Assembly (NCBI RefSeq): GCF_022867795.2
Contig: NZ_CP107006.1
Location: forward strand, 2,480,001-2,544,000
Direction: 5' to 3'
DNA: 64,000 bases
Origin: Chitinophaga horti
GTDB taxonomy: Bacteria; Bacteroidota; Bacteroidia; Chitinophagales; Chitinophagaceae
Within the stretch, counting starts at the first letter, position 1. Each line of letters begins with the position of its first letter. The notes below the pieces were generated by a model. The model did not search any database and was not told the origin of the DNA. It was given only the letters and a program-made list of their open reading frames with translations. The position numbers and the translations under genes were made by a program. Positions 10,601 to 18,609 of the stretch are shown here, in pieces.

Positions 10601-11039
10601 CTTGCAGCGCGGAGATCGGGTTTACAGCAGCAGTTCTGCGGATGTCGTCACCAGAAACAGTAGTAGTAGCGAAACCTGTGCTTCTTTTAGTACGGTCGCC
10701 ATAACCTGTAGATACTACCACTTCTTTCAGTGCGCGTTGGTCTTCTGCTAAAGTAACGTTAACGGTCGTATTGCCCGTCAGCTTTACTTCTTTGCTTACA
10801 TAACCTACGTAAGATACTACCAGCGTGGCATTGGGAGAAACCGAGATGCGATAGTGCCCGGTTTCATCAGTGAGAACGCCGTTTCTCGTACCCTTCTCCA
10901 CTACAGTAGCTCCTAAAACCACTGCAGCTTTACTGTCCGAGACGATCCCGCTCACTGTTACCTTTTCCTGAGCCAGGAGTGGCGTTATACTGCCGAATAG
11001 CAGCACCGCCAGCATGAGAAATGCATAAAATTTTCGCAT
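7680..11039 (-). CDS. SusC/RagA-family TonB-dependent outer-membrane transporter
   Basis: About 1119 residues from the start MRKFYAF; the open frame extends 30 codons further upstream, but only the internal start gives a proper signal peptide ending near LLAQ. A carboxypeptidase-D-like regulatory domain follows (VSGIVSDSKAAVVLGATV), then the plug with STGYGDRTKRSTGFATT, DDIVMDDQ and NILKGGAVTALYGSRASNGVI, then a 22-strand-type barrel ending in the canonical terminal Phe (SLNATF). It imports ligand across the outer membrane with energy from TonB, paired with the SusD-like protein downstream. There is no STN domain, so it is probably not controlled by a FecR/sigma relay. Confidence 0.95.
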   Translation of the reverse strand: MRKFYAFLMLAVLLFGSITPLLAQEKVTVSGIVSDSKAAVVLGATVVEKGTRNGVLTDETGHYRISVSPNATLVVSYVGYVSKEVKLTGNTTVNVTLAEDQRALKEVVVSTGYGDRTKRSTGFATTTVSGDDIRRTAAVNPISALQGMVPGLQVSPNAGGPQASVRFQIRGSASLDPYGNQPLIVVDDIVMDDQVVIHNRGGDQDFGNVLKDINPDDIESVNILKGGAVTALYGSRASNGVIVIKTKKGFSQKGLGVTLSHTMMWEQAYKTVKQQNRFGAGVNTEDWGNVNDTLVISDDYYTNFGPEMKGQMFRDYNGVYRANNPGVNNPLDLYRTGMTRNTNIGINGGNDKTTFRFSYSNMGSQSATPNNNMDRNSFAFRATHRPSKAVLLDVNTSYTQSKSLNPAFQGESAIMYATSYSVPRNYDLNYWLKNYIDTARGGVNPLDPTNATEQFWKVFENRYEQREANFRAGLNMRADLTEWLRFDGTASINDLQTNYTGKERGTGVGFAGGNYAVRNSGIRQYRYRGSLSVIKKVNDFDILFQGGAEMNQSNGVNVYMKTRGLVIPDFYRISNSAGTVEINEGKPNRSETGSLFFQGSIAYKNYLTLNLYGRNDWNSTLVYPDGHGDYSYFYPGADLAFVISDLVPVTGLDFVKLRASYVEAGGGTFPYNTSTGAFTAYDSYRDNTGALIIRYGYLGSALGNANLIPVRNAKFETGLEFKLLRNRLGGDFTFYTQDSKNQIQDFNVEPTSGVRSALTNGGKVRNVGIELQLFGTPVKTKDFSWDVLVNYTRNRNKIMSLALGAKYQMLDGGDGIYSVAEAGGDYGAIRGGYGYAYYQATDGSGNPVKSNLNGLPLLSLSTNGSGTYFGDPVVFYRRAQSYNPTVGKESDPVMGSTLPKFLGSLRNTFNYKRFSLSAFLDAKIGGDVYSNTYGYGSQYGVIAHTLYGRNAELGGLPYTSTSAGQPGQRNDGIIPNGVFGPGTNLPASASADGQAHDLSGMTAQQAYDAGYLKPTPAADYYNLTYGWGNGIRQASMFESSWVSLREVSLSYDMPLDLVNKLKLNGLRATIIGRNLGFLYNSAPDDVNPDNLSSTSSGAFMERGGTPYFRQFGFSLNATF

Positions 11040-11696
11040 TGCGATGTGATTTTGGTTAGAATTGTAGTTATTGAATAAGCCGATGTTTGTTCGTGGAAAA
11101 AGCAAGCCCAGGCCCCGTTTACGGAGCATTCAACATGCCTGATAAAATATTTGATGACGTTATTCCGGATTCACTGTTCGTCCCGATTTTTTCAATACGG
11201 TAAAGGATACTCTCTTGCGGCTTATGGCCGATGCACTGTTTCTAAACGTCGTTGGAAAATGAAAATAGATGTGGAAGTACGATCGCCTAAGTTGTGCGAC
11301 CATTTCCTTTTCACGTGTAATTTGCGTTGCTTTAAAAAATAACCACTAGTGCAGTTCTATTGCAGTAGTTTTTTGTTCCTGTCCTGATTTGTTAAAAAAC
11401 TCAATCCCAAAGTCTCAGATTGATTTCTTCTCTCTAGTTCGATTTCGCGTTGATACAGATTTGATTGTATTAATGATTGCTCCAAAATTCACTGATAAAA
11501 CAAAGTCAATTCGCAATTCCAAGTTCACTGGTATGGATAATTGTAGCTAGATGTTCACTAACAATTACGAAAGTAGTAAAATCTTTTTTAAAAAAATAAA
11601 AAGCTTTAACCTTTTTTTATGATCTCGATAAGGTTTTGATAACATTGAAATGTTATAGGCTCGATTTGCAGGGCGTTTCAGGGAGCAAATTTTCCC
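11040..11696. promoter_or_regulatory. Long AT-rich leader and promoter region of the SusC gene
   Basis: About 0.65 kb without a convincing gene. The sequence is clearly more AT-rich than its neighbours from 11340 to 11640, including runs of A and T at 11581-11620. On the minus strand TACTTTCG at 11568-11575 is one change from the Bacteroidota -7 consensus, but no good -33 TTG sits at the expected distance. If it is used, the SusC mRNA would have a leader of roughly 530 nt, enough for a regulatory RNA element. No named riboswitch was recognised. Confidence 0.4.
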
Positions 11697-11751
11697 AAAA
11701 AAAGCAGCCGCAACGATCCGGGGAGAATTTCCACCGGTTCGCCACAGCTGC
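11697..11751 (-). terminator. Intrinsic terminator of the small acidic protein gene
   Basis: On the minus strand an imperfect long stem (outer GCAGC/GCTGC, inner CGA-CCGG/CCGG-TCG) spans 11704-11751 and is followed by seven Ts (11697-11703). It sits just after the stop at 11769, which supports that small ORF being a real transcribed gene. Confidence 0.6.
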
Positions 11752-11768
11752 GCATCGATTATCGGAAA

Positions 11769-11969
11769 CTAGGAATGTTTTACTTCCTCATCGTTCTCAC
11801 GGTCCTCTTTATCCTCCTCATCCCCTGCTTCCGCAATGTTTTTTACAATGGAGGAGATCGGGCCTTCCATGTTTTCCTGCGGATCAGGACCCAGCGTTTC
11901 CGGATCTGGTTGTACCGGTGAATCTTCCGCTTCGTCCTTGGTTTCTTTGTTATGTTTCTTATCTGTCAT
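11769..11969 (-). CDS. Small highly acidic protein of unknown function
   Basis: 66 residues from the start MTDKKHNKETK; an upstream start adds 29 residues of poor composition and is less likely. The product is very rich in Asp, Glu and Lys, has no membrane segment, and contains a short ordered-looking core DPQENMEGPISSIVKNIAEA followed by an acidic tail. A dedicated terminator follows it. I recall similar short acidic proteins with a DPQE-M-GP-SS core in related Bacteroidota, but cannot name a family. It is divergent from the acyltransferase gene. Confidence 0.6.
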   Translation of the reverse strand: MTDKKHNKETKDEAEDSPVQPDPETLGPDPQENMEGPISSIVKNIAEAGDEEDKEDRENDEEVKHS

Positions 11970-12034
11970 GGTGTATAGTTTATATAGATACCCTACAAAA
12001 CCGTGCCATCCGGTTGGGTTCGCCGATGCCGGAT

Positions 12035-12065
12035 TTGCAAATTCGTTATCCGACACTTATCTTGA
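12035..12065 (+). promoter_or_regulatory. Candidate Bacteroidota promoter for the acyltransferase gene
   Basis: A TTG at 12035-12037 is separated by 20 nt from TATCTTGA at 12058-12065, close to the TTG-N19-TAnnTTTG consensus of the Bacteroidota primary sigma factor. The start codon is at 12101, giving a leader of about 30 nt. Confidence 0.5.
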
Positions 12066-12100
12066 GCCTTTCAAGAGAATTTCAAGAGCACGTACACGTC

Positions 12101-13192
12101 ATGGAACAGGGAGCGATTCGCGCCACTAACGCGCCGGCAGATTTATTAAAAACAAAACCGCATTTTGAGATATTGGACGGACTACGAGGCATTGCGGCCA
12201 TTGTAGTGGTCATCTTTCACTTCATGGAGGTGGTTTATATTCCGACTGAAAACTTTACGGGACACGGCTTCCTCGCGGTGGACTTTTTCTTTTGCCTTTC
12301 CGGTTTCGTGATCGCCTACGCTTACGATGGCCGGATGGATAAAATGGGGATCGGCACTTTCTTTCGCTTGAGGTTGATACGCCTGCATCCTTTAGTAATA
12401 CTTGGTTCTGTTTTGGGCTTACTCACTTTTCTTTTCGATCCGTTTGGCGCTATTCCGGACGGGTATGGATTTGTAAAGATAGGTTTACTGTTTATCACCT
12501 CGCTGCTGCTCATCCCTTACCCGGTGATGCCGGAGCGTTACTTCAATTTGTTCAGTTTTAATGCCCCGGCCTGGACGTTGTTCTGGGAATATATAGCCAA
12601 CATTGCATACGGGCTTTTCCTCTGGAAGGCCAGCCGGCGCATACTTGCCGGGCTTGCGATCGTTGCGGCTATCGGTCTTGGCTATACCGCTTACATAGCA
12701 GGAAACGTAATGGGCGGCTGGGGTAAAGACACCTTCTGGCATGCATTGCCGCGCCTCGCCTACTCGTTTACGGCAGGCATGCTTGTGTTCCGTTACCAAT
12801 GGATCATCCGTAACCGCCTGGGATTTTTGGGGGTAACAGCTTTGCTGCTGGTGGGGTTACTAATGCCGTATTTCCAATATAACTGGTTAATAGAATTAAT
12901 CGTCGTACTAGTATACTTTCCCTTCCTGGTGGCGCTGGGAGCGGGTGCGCGCCTGCATGAAAGTGTGCGGAGTATTTGTGTCTTTTCCGGCAAAATCTCT
13001 TATCCGCTCTATATGACGCATTACGCGGTGATATGGTCGTTCGCTAATTATTACGCAACTTATAAACCGGACGCCGGGCAGCTGGCGGTTATCATTGCCA
13101 TAGCCGTACCGATATTACTCGGAGTGGCCTGGCTCGCCATGATATTGTACGACGAGCCGGTGCGCAGATGGTTACGAAAAAAAGAACAATAA
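12101..13192 (+). CDS. Membrane acyltransferase, acyltransferase-3 family (OafA/YrhL-like)
   Basis: 363 residues from MEQGAIRATN. The open frame extends 155 codons upstream, but that part overlaps the acidic gene and reads as non-coding. The family hallmark FEILDGLRGIAAIVVVIFHF opens the protein, with the conserved Arg and the His in the first membrane segment, then LAVDFFFCLSGFVIAYAYDGRM. About ten hydrophobic segments follow and the tail is basic (RRWLRKKEQ). These enzymes transfer acyl groups to cell-surface sugars, antibiotics or lipids in the inner membrane. The target is not clear; a small lipoprotein gene follows 12 bp later. Confidence 0.88.
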   Translation: MEQGAIRATNAPADLLKTKPHFEILDGLRGIAAIVVVIFHFMEVVYIPTENFTGHGFLAVDFFFCLSGFVIAYAYDGRMDKMGIGTFFRLRLIRLHPLVILGSVLGLLTFLFDPFGAIPDGYGFVKIGLLFITSLLLIPYPVMPERYFNLFSFNAPAWTLFWEYIANIAYGLFLWKASRRILAGLAIVAAIGLGYTAYIAGNVMGGWGKDTFWHALPRLAYSFTAGMLVFRYQWIIRNRLGFLGVTALLLVGLLMPYFQYNWLIELIVVLVYFPFLVALGAGARLHESVRSICVFSGKISYPLYMTHYAVIWSFANYYATYKPDAGQLAVIIAIAVPILLGVAWLAMILYDEPVRRWLRKKEQ

Positions 13193-13204
13193 ACACGTCC
13201 ACAT

Positions 13205-13651
13205 ATGAAAAAACTGTTCCCCTTTGCAGCAGGTCTGATATGGATGGCAAGCTGCGCACCATCACAGCCCGCGGTTTCCATTGAAGGTACCTGGAAACTT
13301 ATATCGGGCACCGTTACCGACAAAAACGGCACGGTGCATACTGATTATACGGATGGCAAATCGTTTGTAAAGATCATTAACGGCAGCCACTTTGCTTTTA
13401 CCGGTCATGATCTGGCAAATGGAGAAGATAGTGCGAATGCTTTCTTTTCCGCTGGTGCAGGCACCTATACGCTAAAGGATAGCGCATACACGGAAAACCT
13501 GGAGTATTGTACGGACAGGCAGTGGGAAGGCAACAGTTTTCATTTCACCGTTAAACTGAACGGCGACACACTCGTGCAGCAAGGAGTAGAAAAGGTCGCA
13601 GGAACAAACATTGACCGCATCAACATAGAAAAATACGTTCGCTTGAAATAA
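13205..13651 (+). CDS. Small lipocalin-like lipoprotein
   Basis: A 148-residue lipoprotein: hydrophobic leader and lipobox MASC (Cys near residue 18), then IEGTWKLISGTVTDKNG, the typical opening of short lipocalin/DUF4488-like beta-barrel proteins of Bacteroidota. The rest alternates strands and ends in a strand with YVRLK. It follows the acyltransferase gene at 12 bp and is probably in the same transcript. Its role and ligand are unknown. Confidence 0.7.
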   Translation: MKKLFPFAAGLIWMASCAPSQPAVSIEGTWKLISGTVTDKNGTVHTDYTDGKSFVKIINGSHFAFTGHDLANGEDSANAFFSAGAGTYTLKDSAYTENLEYCTDRQWEGNSFHFTVKLNGDTLVQQGVEKVAGTNIDRINIEKYVRLK

Positions 13652-13654
13652 GAC

Positions 13655-13700
13655 AATGGCAGAGGCGGAACATCTCCTCAAAAAGCCCGTCTCTGCCATT
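13655..13700 (+). terminator. Hairpin after the lipoprotein gene
   Basis: A 10-bp perfect stem AATGGCAGAG/CTCTGCCATT, extended by CGG/CCG inside, closes a 20-nt loop just after the stop at 13651. There is no T run, so it is a likely transcript-end hairpin rather than a textbook terminator. Confidence 0.5.
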
Positions 13701-14057
13701 AAACAGCCTATATCCACCGTCACTATTTGTACTGACCACCGTCATTGTTTTTGCCCTTTTAACTGACGCTAACTAACTGTAAATGTGACAGATGTAAGAC
13801 AGAATATAACACGAAAGTTGTGCTTATTGAACTGTAACTTTCGTAAATTTGCATCACCATAGGACGAAAGAGCGAACTTGATTATGAGAAAATATCCTTC
13901 GAGAGACCGTAACCATATTACCAGGCGATTTTAGGATAACCGAAGAAAACACCGATTTACACCAAATATAGTTTCCGCTTCAATTCGTGAAAACCTTTCC
14001 GTTATTTTTTCGGCCCTGCCGGAAACGGGAGCTTCGTGCCTGTGCATTCACCAGACT
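13701..14057 (+). promoter_or_regulatory. Promoter and about 200-nt leader of the T9SS repeat protein
   Basis: No gene is seen here. TAAATTTG at 13844-13851 matches the -7 consensus TAnnTTTG exactly, and a TTG lies 23 nt upstream (13818-13820). Transcription from it would give a leader of about 200 nt before the ATG at 14058. The leader contains no recognised riboswitch. Confidence 0.5.
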
Positions 14058-17000
14058 ATGAACCTATATTTCATAAAACTCTTACTGTTAGCCAGCTTTG
14101 GATTACTGCCGCTTATCAGCCGGGCGCAAATGCCGGTTAGTCCGTGCGGCCCCAGTGGTGGTAAACGAGCGGACGTAACGGGCGTCGAAATGAAGTACAG
14201 CAGCCCCGGCGGACCCGCGCCGTCATTTACTATTCCGGAGGGCGTAAAGTCTGTTTCCATTTATATTTCTTCCGAGACCGGTATCACCAACAACGTAAGC
14301 GACTATGCAAAGGGAGATGAGGATTTTATTACGGTGAGCGCTATTATCGACCTGGCGTCGAATACTTCTTCCGGCGTCGTGAACTACGCGAAGAACACGA
14401 ACAGAGATGGATCCGGCACGAACGTTTATGGATGGAGTAATGTACCGGTTGGGGCTTACGTGCCGCAGGCTGCTAAAATGGGCGACGCCACTCCTGACCT
14501 GAACAATGTTAAGTTTACTGTGCAGGGCAATGTACTTACTGTACAGCAAAGCGCTGCCGGCCTGCACTCGTCGTATTATGTGCAATACCTCTCCCCTTTT
14601 ACCAACTCCCTGAACCTGCTGGGACCACAGGTAAAAACCTTGCTACATGGCAATACGAGCGCCCACACTGACCTCGTTGTTCCGGTACCTGCAGGCGCTA
14701 ATGTGGTGTTCATTTCCGGCAAGGGAACTAACGCCAGCTATGCAGACCTTAATACCGCTGATGGCACCGAGGAAGGTTACGCCAACCTGCGTTTTACGAT
14801 CGACCTGGACAAGCAGCTGACCAACGGGTTCATTACACTGGCTAATGGCGGCTCTGTAAACCGCCGCTCTACGTACATCGTAAGTGACATGCCCGCTTCT
14901 TACAACGGCGACCTTTTAAGTTCTGGCCATGCAGCGGGCGACTTCAGCAATAAGCTTACTACTAATGGCGCTGTCGGCGTATATAACCCGAAGATATACG
15001 TTGCCAACGGACAACTTATCATCAAACGCGATGCGGCCTATGCGCGGGACTTCGATGATGCTTATGTGGTTGAATTTTACACGCGGACAGGCAAAGGGAT
15101 GAGTGCCGAGTTCGTGAATTCAGATATCAAAAGCGTACCGAAAGGCCAGAGCGCTACTTCCGGCGTGAGCCGCACGTTTACGATCCCTCCTGGCACGAAT
15201 GCGATCTATCTTTCTGAAACAGGTAACGCGGTTAATACCGACCGCGAGAGCAATGAGAACTCACTCGAAGCCTACGCTTACATCGATCTGGCCAACGAAA
15301 CCGCTACCGGCTATTTTTACCAGCAGGTAGGGCTTTCGCTGATGGAACGCCGCGATGACAACTTCGCCTTTAAGGGCGTGCCGCTCAATAACAGCAGCGC
15401 CCGATCTCACCGCAACACAGTTGGTTTTAAAGGTCCGTACAACTACGACATCAGTTTTTCCCTTTCGGCCGATAAAAGTCAGTTAACGGTGACGACCAGG
15501 ACTGGTTTGGCTAACCCTGACTACCAATTGCTGCTGTCCGCAGATTACTATGGTTCGAAACCCGACATCGCATTCAAAGCAGGCGGCGTTAGCTTTAGCA
15601 AGATTAGCGGAAGTATGGTAAAGGCCGAAGTAAACGTATGCAACCCAGGTTCCGGCAATAGCAACGGAGGTATGCCGGTAGCTATTTACGCCGGTAATCC
15701 CACGCTGGATACCGCTGCGGTGCTCCTGTTTACTGGCAACTTCCCGGACGAGATCAGGGCTGGGGATTGCAAAACGTTCGACTTCACACTCGACCTGAGC
15801 CGCTTTTCCAACCTGAATATCGCCCTGACGATCGTCGCCAACGACGATGGCAGCTACGTAGCAGGTGGCATTGGGCATGCAATCGGACGAATCTTCTCAC
15901 TCGACACCCTCGGCAATCAGCATACTACTTACCAAGAATGTTTTTATGGCAACAACCTGATCACGGTGCCTACAGGCGTAAATAATGCCCCGGTTATTGA
16001 TCCTGATCCTGATAAGAGCAGCGGCCTGGACGGCGCTTTTGTTTACCTTGACCGTTTTGTAGCGGGCAGCACCATGGCCACCGATATTGCAGACGACGAC
16101 CTGTCGATTATCGACCCTGATGCTTCAGCGATCGTAAAAGCTATCATCACCTTAACCGAGGTACCAGACGGGCGTGCTGAAAGAATCGTATTGAAAGGCA
16201 GCTTGCCTGCAGGCATCAGCATTTCAGGTGATAGCACGAAAGTGGTAGTACTGTCGGGCCCGGCATCGCAGGCTGATTATATTACCGCTTTGAAGCAATT
16301 GGGTTACATCAACCTGAACCACTCGCCCGACACCAACCGCCGGGAAGTAACCATTACTATCAATGATGGCATCGAAACCAGCGCTCCTTCAAGGACCTTT
16401 ATAGACGTTATCACTAATCCGCGTATATCCGTAACCGGTAATACATTCTTTATCGATGATAACCGTACCACTGTAAGCGCAGCAGACGGTACCTCTTTCG
16501 GCACAACCGCCGATAGCATCATCACCCACACCTTTTACGCGCACAATACCGGTACTGGTCATCTAAGGCTCGATAACATTACCGTAGATGGCGCTGCATT
16601 CAGCATCGCAGCGGCAGCTAGTACTTACAGGCTGCGCAGCGGTGATAGCACATTTTTCGCTGTACGATTCAACCCTTCGGGGCTCGCAGACAGCACTTAC
16701 AAAGCGACTGTACGCATCATCAATAACGACGCGGATACTGATCGGGCTGATTATACATTTTCCGTAGAGGCGCAGGTGGTCCATCCACAGGTGGATACTG
16801 TACCGCCTGTTCAGGTGCCTGTTGACACTGTGGTTACGGTGCCGCCCGTTCAAGTGCCGATAGATACTGTGGTTACGGTGCTGCCTCCTGTGCAAGTGCC
16901 GGTAGATACTGTGATTACGGTGCCGCCTGTTCAAGTGCCCGTTGATACTGTGGTTACGGTGCCGCCGGTTCAAGTGCCGGTAGATACTGTGGTTACGGTG

Positions 17001-18605
17001 CCACCGGTTCACGTGCCGATAGATACTGTGGTTACGGTGCCGCCGGTTCAAGTGCCGATAGATACTGGGGTTTCGGTGCCGCCTGTTCAAGTACCGGTAG
17101 ATACTGTGATTACGGTGCCGCCTGTTCAGGTGCCGATTGATACTGTGGTTACGGTGCCGCCTGTTCAAGTGCCCGTTGATACTGTGGTTACGGTGCCGCC
17201 GGTCCAAGTACCGGTAGATACTGTGGTTACGGTGCCGCCTGTTCAAGTACCGGTAGATACTGTGATTACGGTGCCGCCTGTTCAGGTGCCCGTTGATACT
17301 GTGGTTACGGTGCCGCCTGTTCAAGTACCGGTAGATACTGTGATTACGGTGCCGCCTGTTCAGGTGCCGGTTGATACTGTGGTTACGGTGCCACCGGTTC
17401 AAGTGCCGGTTGACACTGTAATTACGGTTCCGCCGGTACAATTGCCAGTGGATACTGTGGTCACAGTGCCGCCTGTTCAGGCGCCGGCAGACACTGTGGT
17501 CACCGTCCCACCAGTTCAGATACCTGTAGATACTGTGGTTACAGTGCCGCCTGTTCAAGTACCTGTTGTAACAGTTCCACCAGTTCAGGTGCCCGTAGAT
17601 ACGGTGATCACAGCGCCACCAGTTCAAGTTCCCGTTGATACTGTGGTTACGGTACCACCGGTTATCACCGTACCTCCTGTCAAACAGGAAGAACCTGTAA
17701 TCATCGTGCAACCTCGCATACACCTCGTTAAAACAGCGGTACTCAACGCTGATAATAACCGAATCACCTACAACTTCACTGTTACCAACAGCGGCAACGT
17801 TACCCTGCACAGCGTTACCATCATTGACAAGATGCTGAACATGCAGCGTACGTTGCCCGCTAACCTGGAGCCCAACGGATCGGCTTCGCTGCGCGCCATT
17901 TACAACATTACCGCGCAGGACAGGGCCAATGGTCAGATAACGAATACGGCGGTGGTAACAGGTCTCACGCCTGACAACAATACCGTATCTGACACATCGG
18001 GCACCAGCACAAATGATAATCTTCCGACGATCACGAATGTACCCGGCCTGCCGATCGCGGTAAACGACCAGGCGGAAACACGTGTTGCCATTCCGGTAAC
18101 AGTACCTGTACTGGATAACGACGACGCGAGGATGTCCCGCTTCAACAAACGTACAGTGAGTGTGATTGCGCGCGCGGCCCACGGCAGCCTGCTCACCAAC
18201 AATGACGGTACTGTGCAATATACGCCTGACAGAGATTACAGTGGCGAAGACCAATTCACTTACCAGGTGCAGGACGAGCAAGGCTTCCCGACCAACATCG
18301 CAACCGTGCGGATCAACATTGTAGCGGTGGATGTACAGATCCCTACCCTGTTCACGCCGAATGGCGATGGCCGTAACGATGCATTCGAAATCCGGGGACT
18401 GAATCAATATGCAGAAAATGAACTGATCATGATGAACCGCTGGGGTAACGAGGTTTACCGTCAGAAGAACTACCAGCAGAACTGGCGCGGTAATGGCCTG
18501 AGCGAAGGCACTTACTACTACCTGCTACGCGTGAAAAAGAATAATTCATCTGCCTGGCAGGTGCTTACAGGATACACTACTTTGATGAGAAAACTTCAAC
18601 AATAA
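14058..18605 (+). CDS. Giant T9SS-secreted surface protein with type B (gliding-type) C-terminal domain and 13-residue repeat
   Basis: 1515 residues. A signal peptide (1-24, ending SRAQ) leads into three or more related beta segments (SFTIPEGVKSVSIYIS, LVVPVPAGANVVFIS, TFTIPPGTNAIYLS). A domain near residues 515-640 contains YQECFYGNNL, seen in gliding-associated proteins; a cadherin-like part and an abnormal-spindle/Hydin-like Ig domain (about 795-905) follow. Residues 916-1210 are about 22 copies of PPVQVPVDTVVTV. Then come a DUF11-like domain (IHLVKTAVLNADNN), a Big_9/cadherin-like domain (AVNDQAETRVAIPVTV) and, from about 1430, the sorting domain (IPTLFTPNGDGRNDAFEIRG). The protein is presumably exported by type IX secretion to the cell surface as an adhesin-like stalk. 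The PorP/SprF gene begins four bases later. Confidence 0.9.
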   Translation: MNLYFIKLLLLASFGLLPLISRAQMPVSPCGPSGGKRADVTGVEMKYSSPGGPAPSFTIPEGVKSVSIYISSETGITNNVSDYAKGDEDFITVSAIIDLASNTSSGVVNYAKNTNRDGSGTNVYGWSNVPVGAYVPQAAKMGDATPDLNNVKFTVQGNVLTVQQSAAGLHSSYYVQYLSPFTNSLNLLGPQVKTLLHGNTSAHTDLVVPVPAGANVVFISGKGTNASYADLNTADGTEEGYANLRFTIDLDKQLTNGFITLANGGSVNRRSTYIVSDMPASYNGDLLSSGHAAGDFSNKLTTNGAVGVYNPKIYVANGQLIIKRDAAYARDFDDAYVVEFYTRTGKGMSAEFVNSDIKSVPKGQSATSGVSRTFTIPPGTNAIYLSETGNAVNTDRESNENSLEAYAYIDLANETATGYFYQQVGLSLMERRDDNFAFKGVPLNNSSARSHRNTVGFKGPYNYDISFSLSADKSQLTVTTRTGLANPDYQLLLSADYYGSKPDIAFKAGGVSFSKISGSMVKAEVNVCNPGSGNSNGGMPVAIYAGNPTLDTAAVLLFTGNFPDEIRAGDCKTFDFTLDLSRFSNLNIALTIVANDDGSYVAGGIGHAIGRIFSLDTLGNQHTTYQECFYGNNLITVPTGVNNAPVIDPDPDKSSGLDGAFVYLDRFVAGSTMATDIADDDLSIIDPDASAIVKAIITLTEVPDGRAERIVLKGSLPAGISISGDSTKVVVLSGPASQADYITALKQLGYINLNHSPDTNRREVTITINDGIETSAPSRTFIDVITNPRISVTGNTFFIDDNRTTVSAADGTSFGTTADSIITHTFYAHNTGTGHLRLDNITVDGAAFSIAAAASTYRLRSGDSTFFAVRFNPSGLADSTYKATVRIINNDADTDRADYTFSVEAQVVHPQVDTVPPVQVPVDTVVTVPPVQVPIDTVVTVLPPVQVPVDTVITVPPVQVPVDTVVTVPPVQVPVDTVVTVPPVHVPIDTVVTVPPVQVPIDTGVSVPPVQVPVDTVITVPPVQVPIDTVVTVPPVQVPVDTVVTVPPVQVPVDTVVTVPPVQVPVDTVITVPPVQVPVDTVVTVPPVQVPVDTVITVPPVQVPVDTVVTVPPVQVPVDTVITVPPVQLPVDTVVTVPPVQAPADTVVTVPPVQIPVDTVVTVPPVQVPVVTVPPVQVPVDTVITAPPVQVPVDTVVTVPPVITVPPVKQEEPVIIVQPRIHLVKTAVLNADNNRITYNFTVTNSGNVTLHSVTIIDKMLNMQRTLPANLEPNGSASLRAIYNITAQDRANGQITNTAVVTGLTPDNNTVSDTSGTSTNDNLPTITNVPGLPIAVNDQAETRVAIPVTVPVLDNDDARMSRFNKRTVSVIARAAHGSLLTNNDGTVQYTPDRDYSGEDQFTYQVQDEQGFPTNIATVRINIVAVDVQIPTLFTPNGDGRNDAFEIRGLNQYAENELIMMNRWGNEVYRQKNYQQNWRGNGLSEGTYYYLLRVKKNNSSAWQVLTGYTTLMRKLQQ
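16803..17690 (+). repeat. 39-bp in-frame tandem repeat array encoding PPVQVPVDTVVTV units
   Basis: About 22 head-to-tail 39-nt units inside the secreted protein. Most differ only at a few positions (Val/Ile before Asp, Val/Ile in the TV-TV part). Unit 2 carries one extra codon (Leu), a unit near 17560 lacks three codons (PPVQVPVVTV), and the array ends in the partial units PPVITV and PPVKQEE. Units in the middle are nearly identical at DNA level while those at the 3' end vary more, consistent with slippage or unequal crossover and gene conversion. Assembly of this stretch from short reads could be unreliable. Confidence 0.95.
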
Positions 18606-18609
18606 TCCG

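Noticed and set aside
11636..12100. Long N-terminal extension of the acyltransferase
   Set aside because: It runs across the small acidic gene and a promoter; the family begins at FEILDGLRG shortly after the chosen ATG.
16563..18407. A 614-codon open frame on the minus strand through the repeat array
   Set aside because: It is antisense to the T9SS protein and its low-complexity Arg/His/Asn-rich text is just the complement of the 39-bp repeat; no signal, motif or start context supports it.
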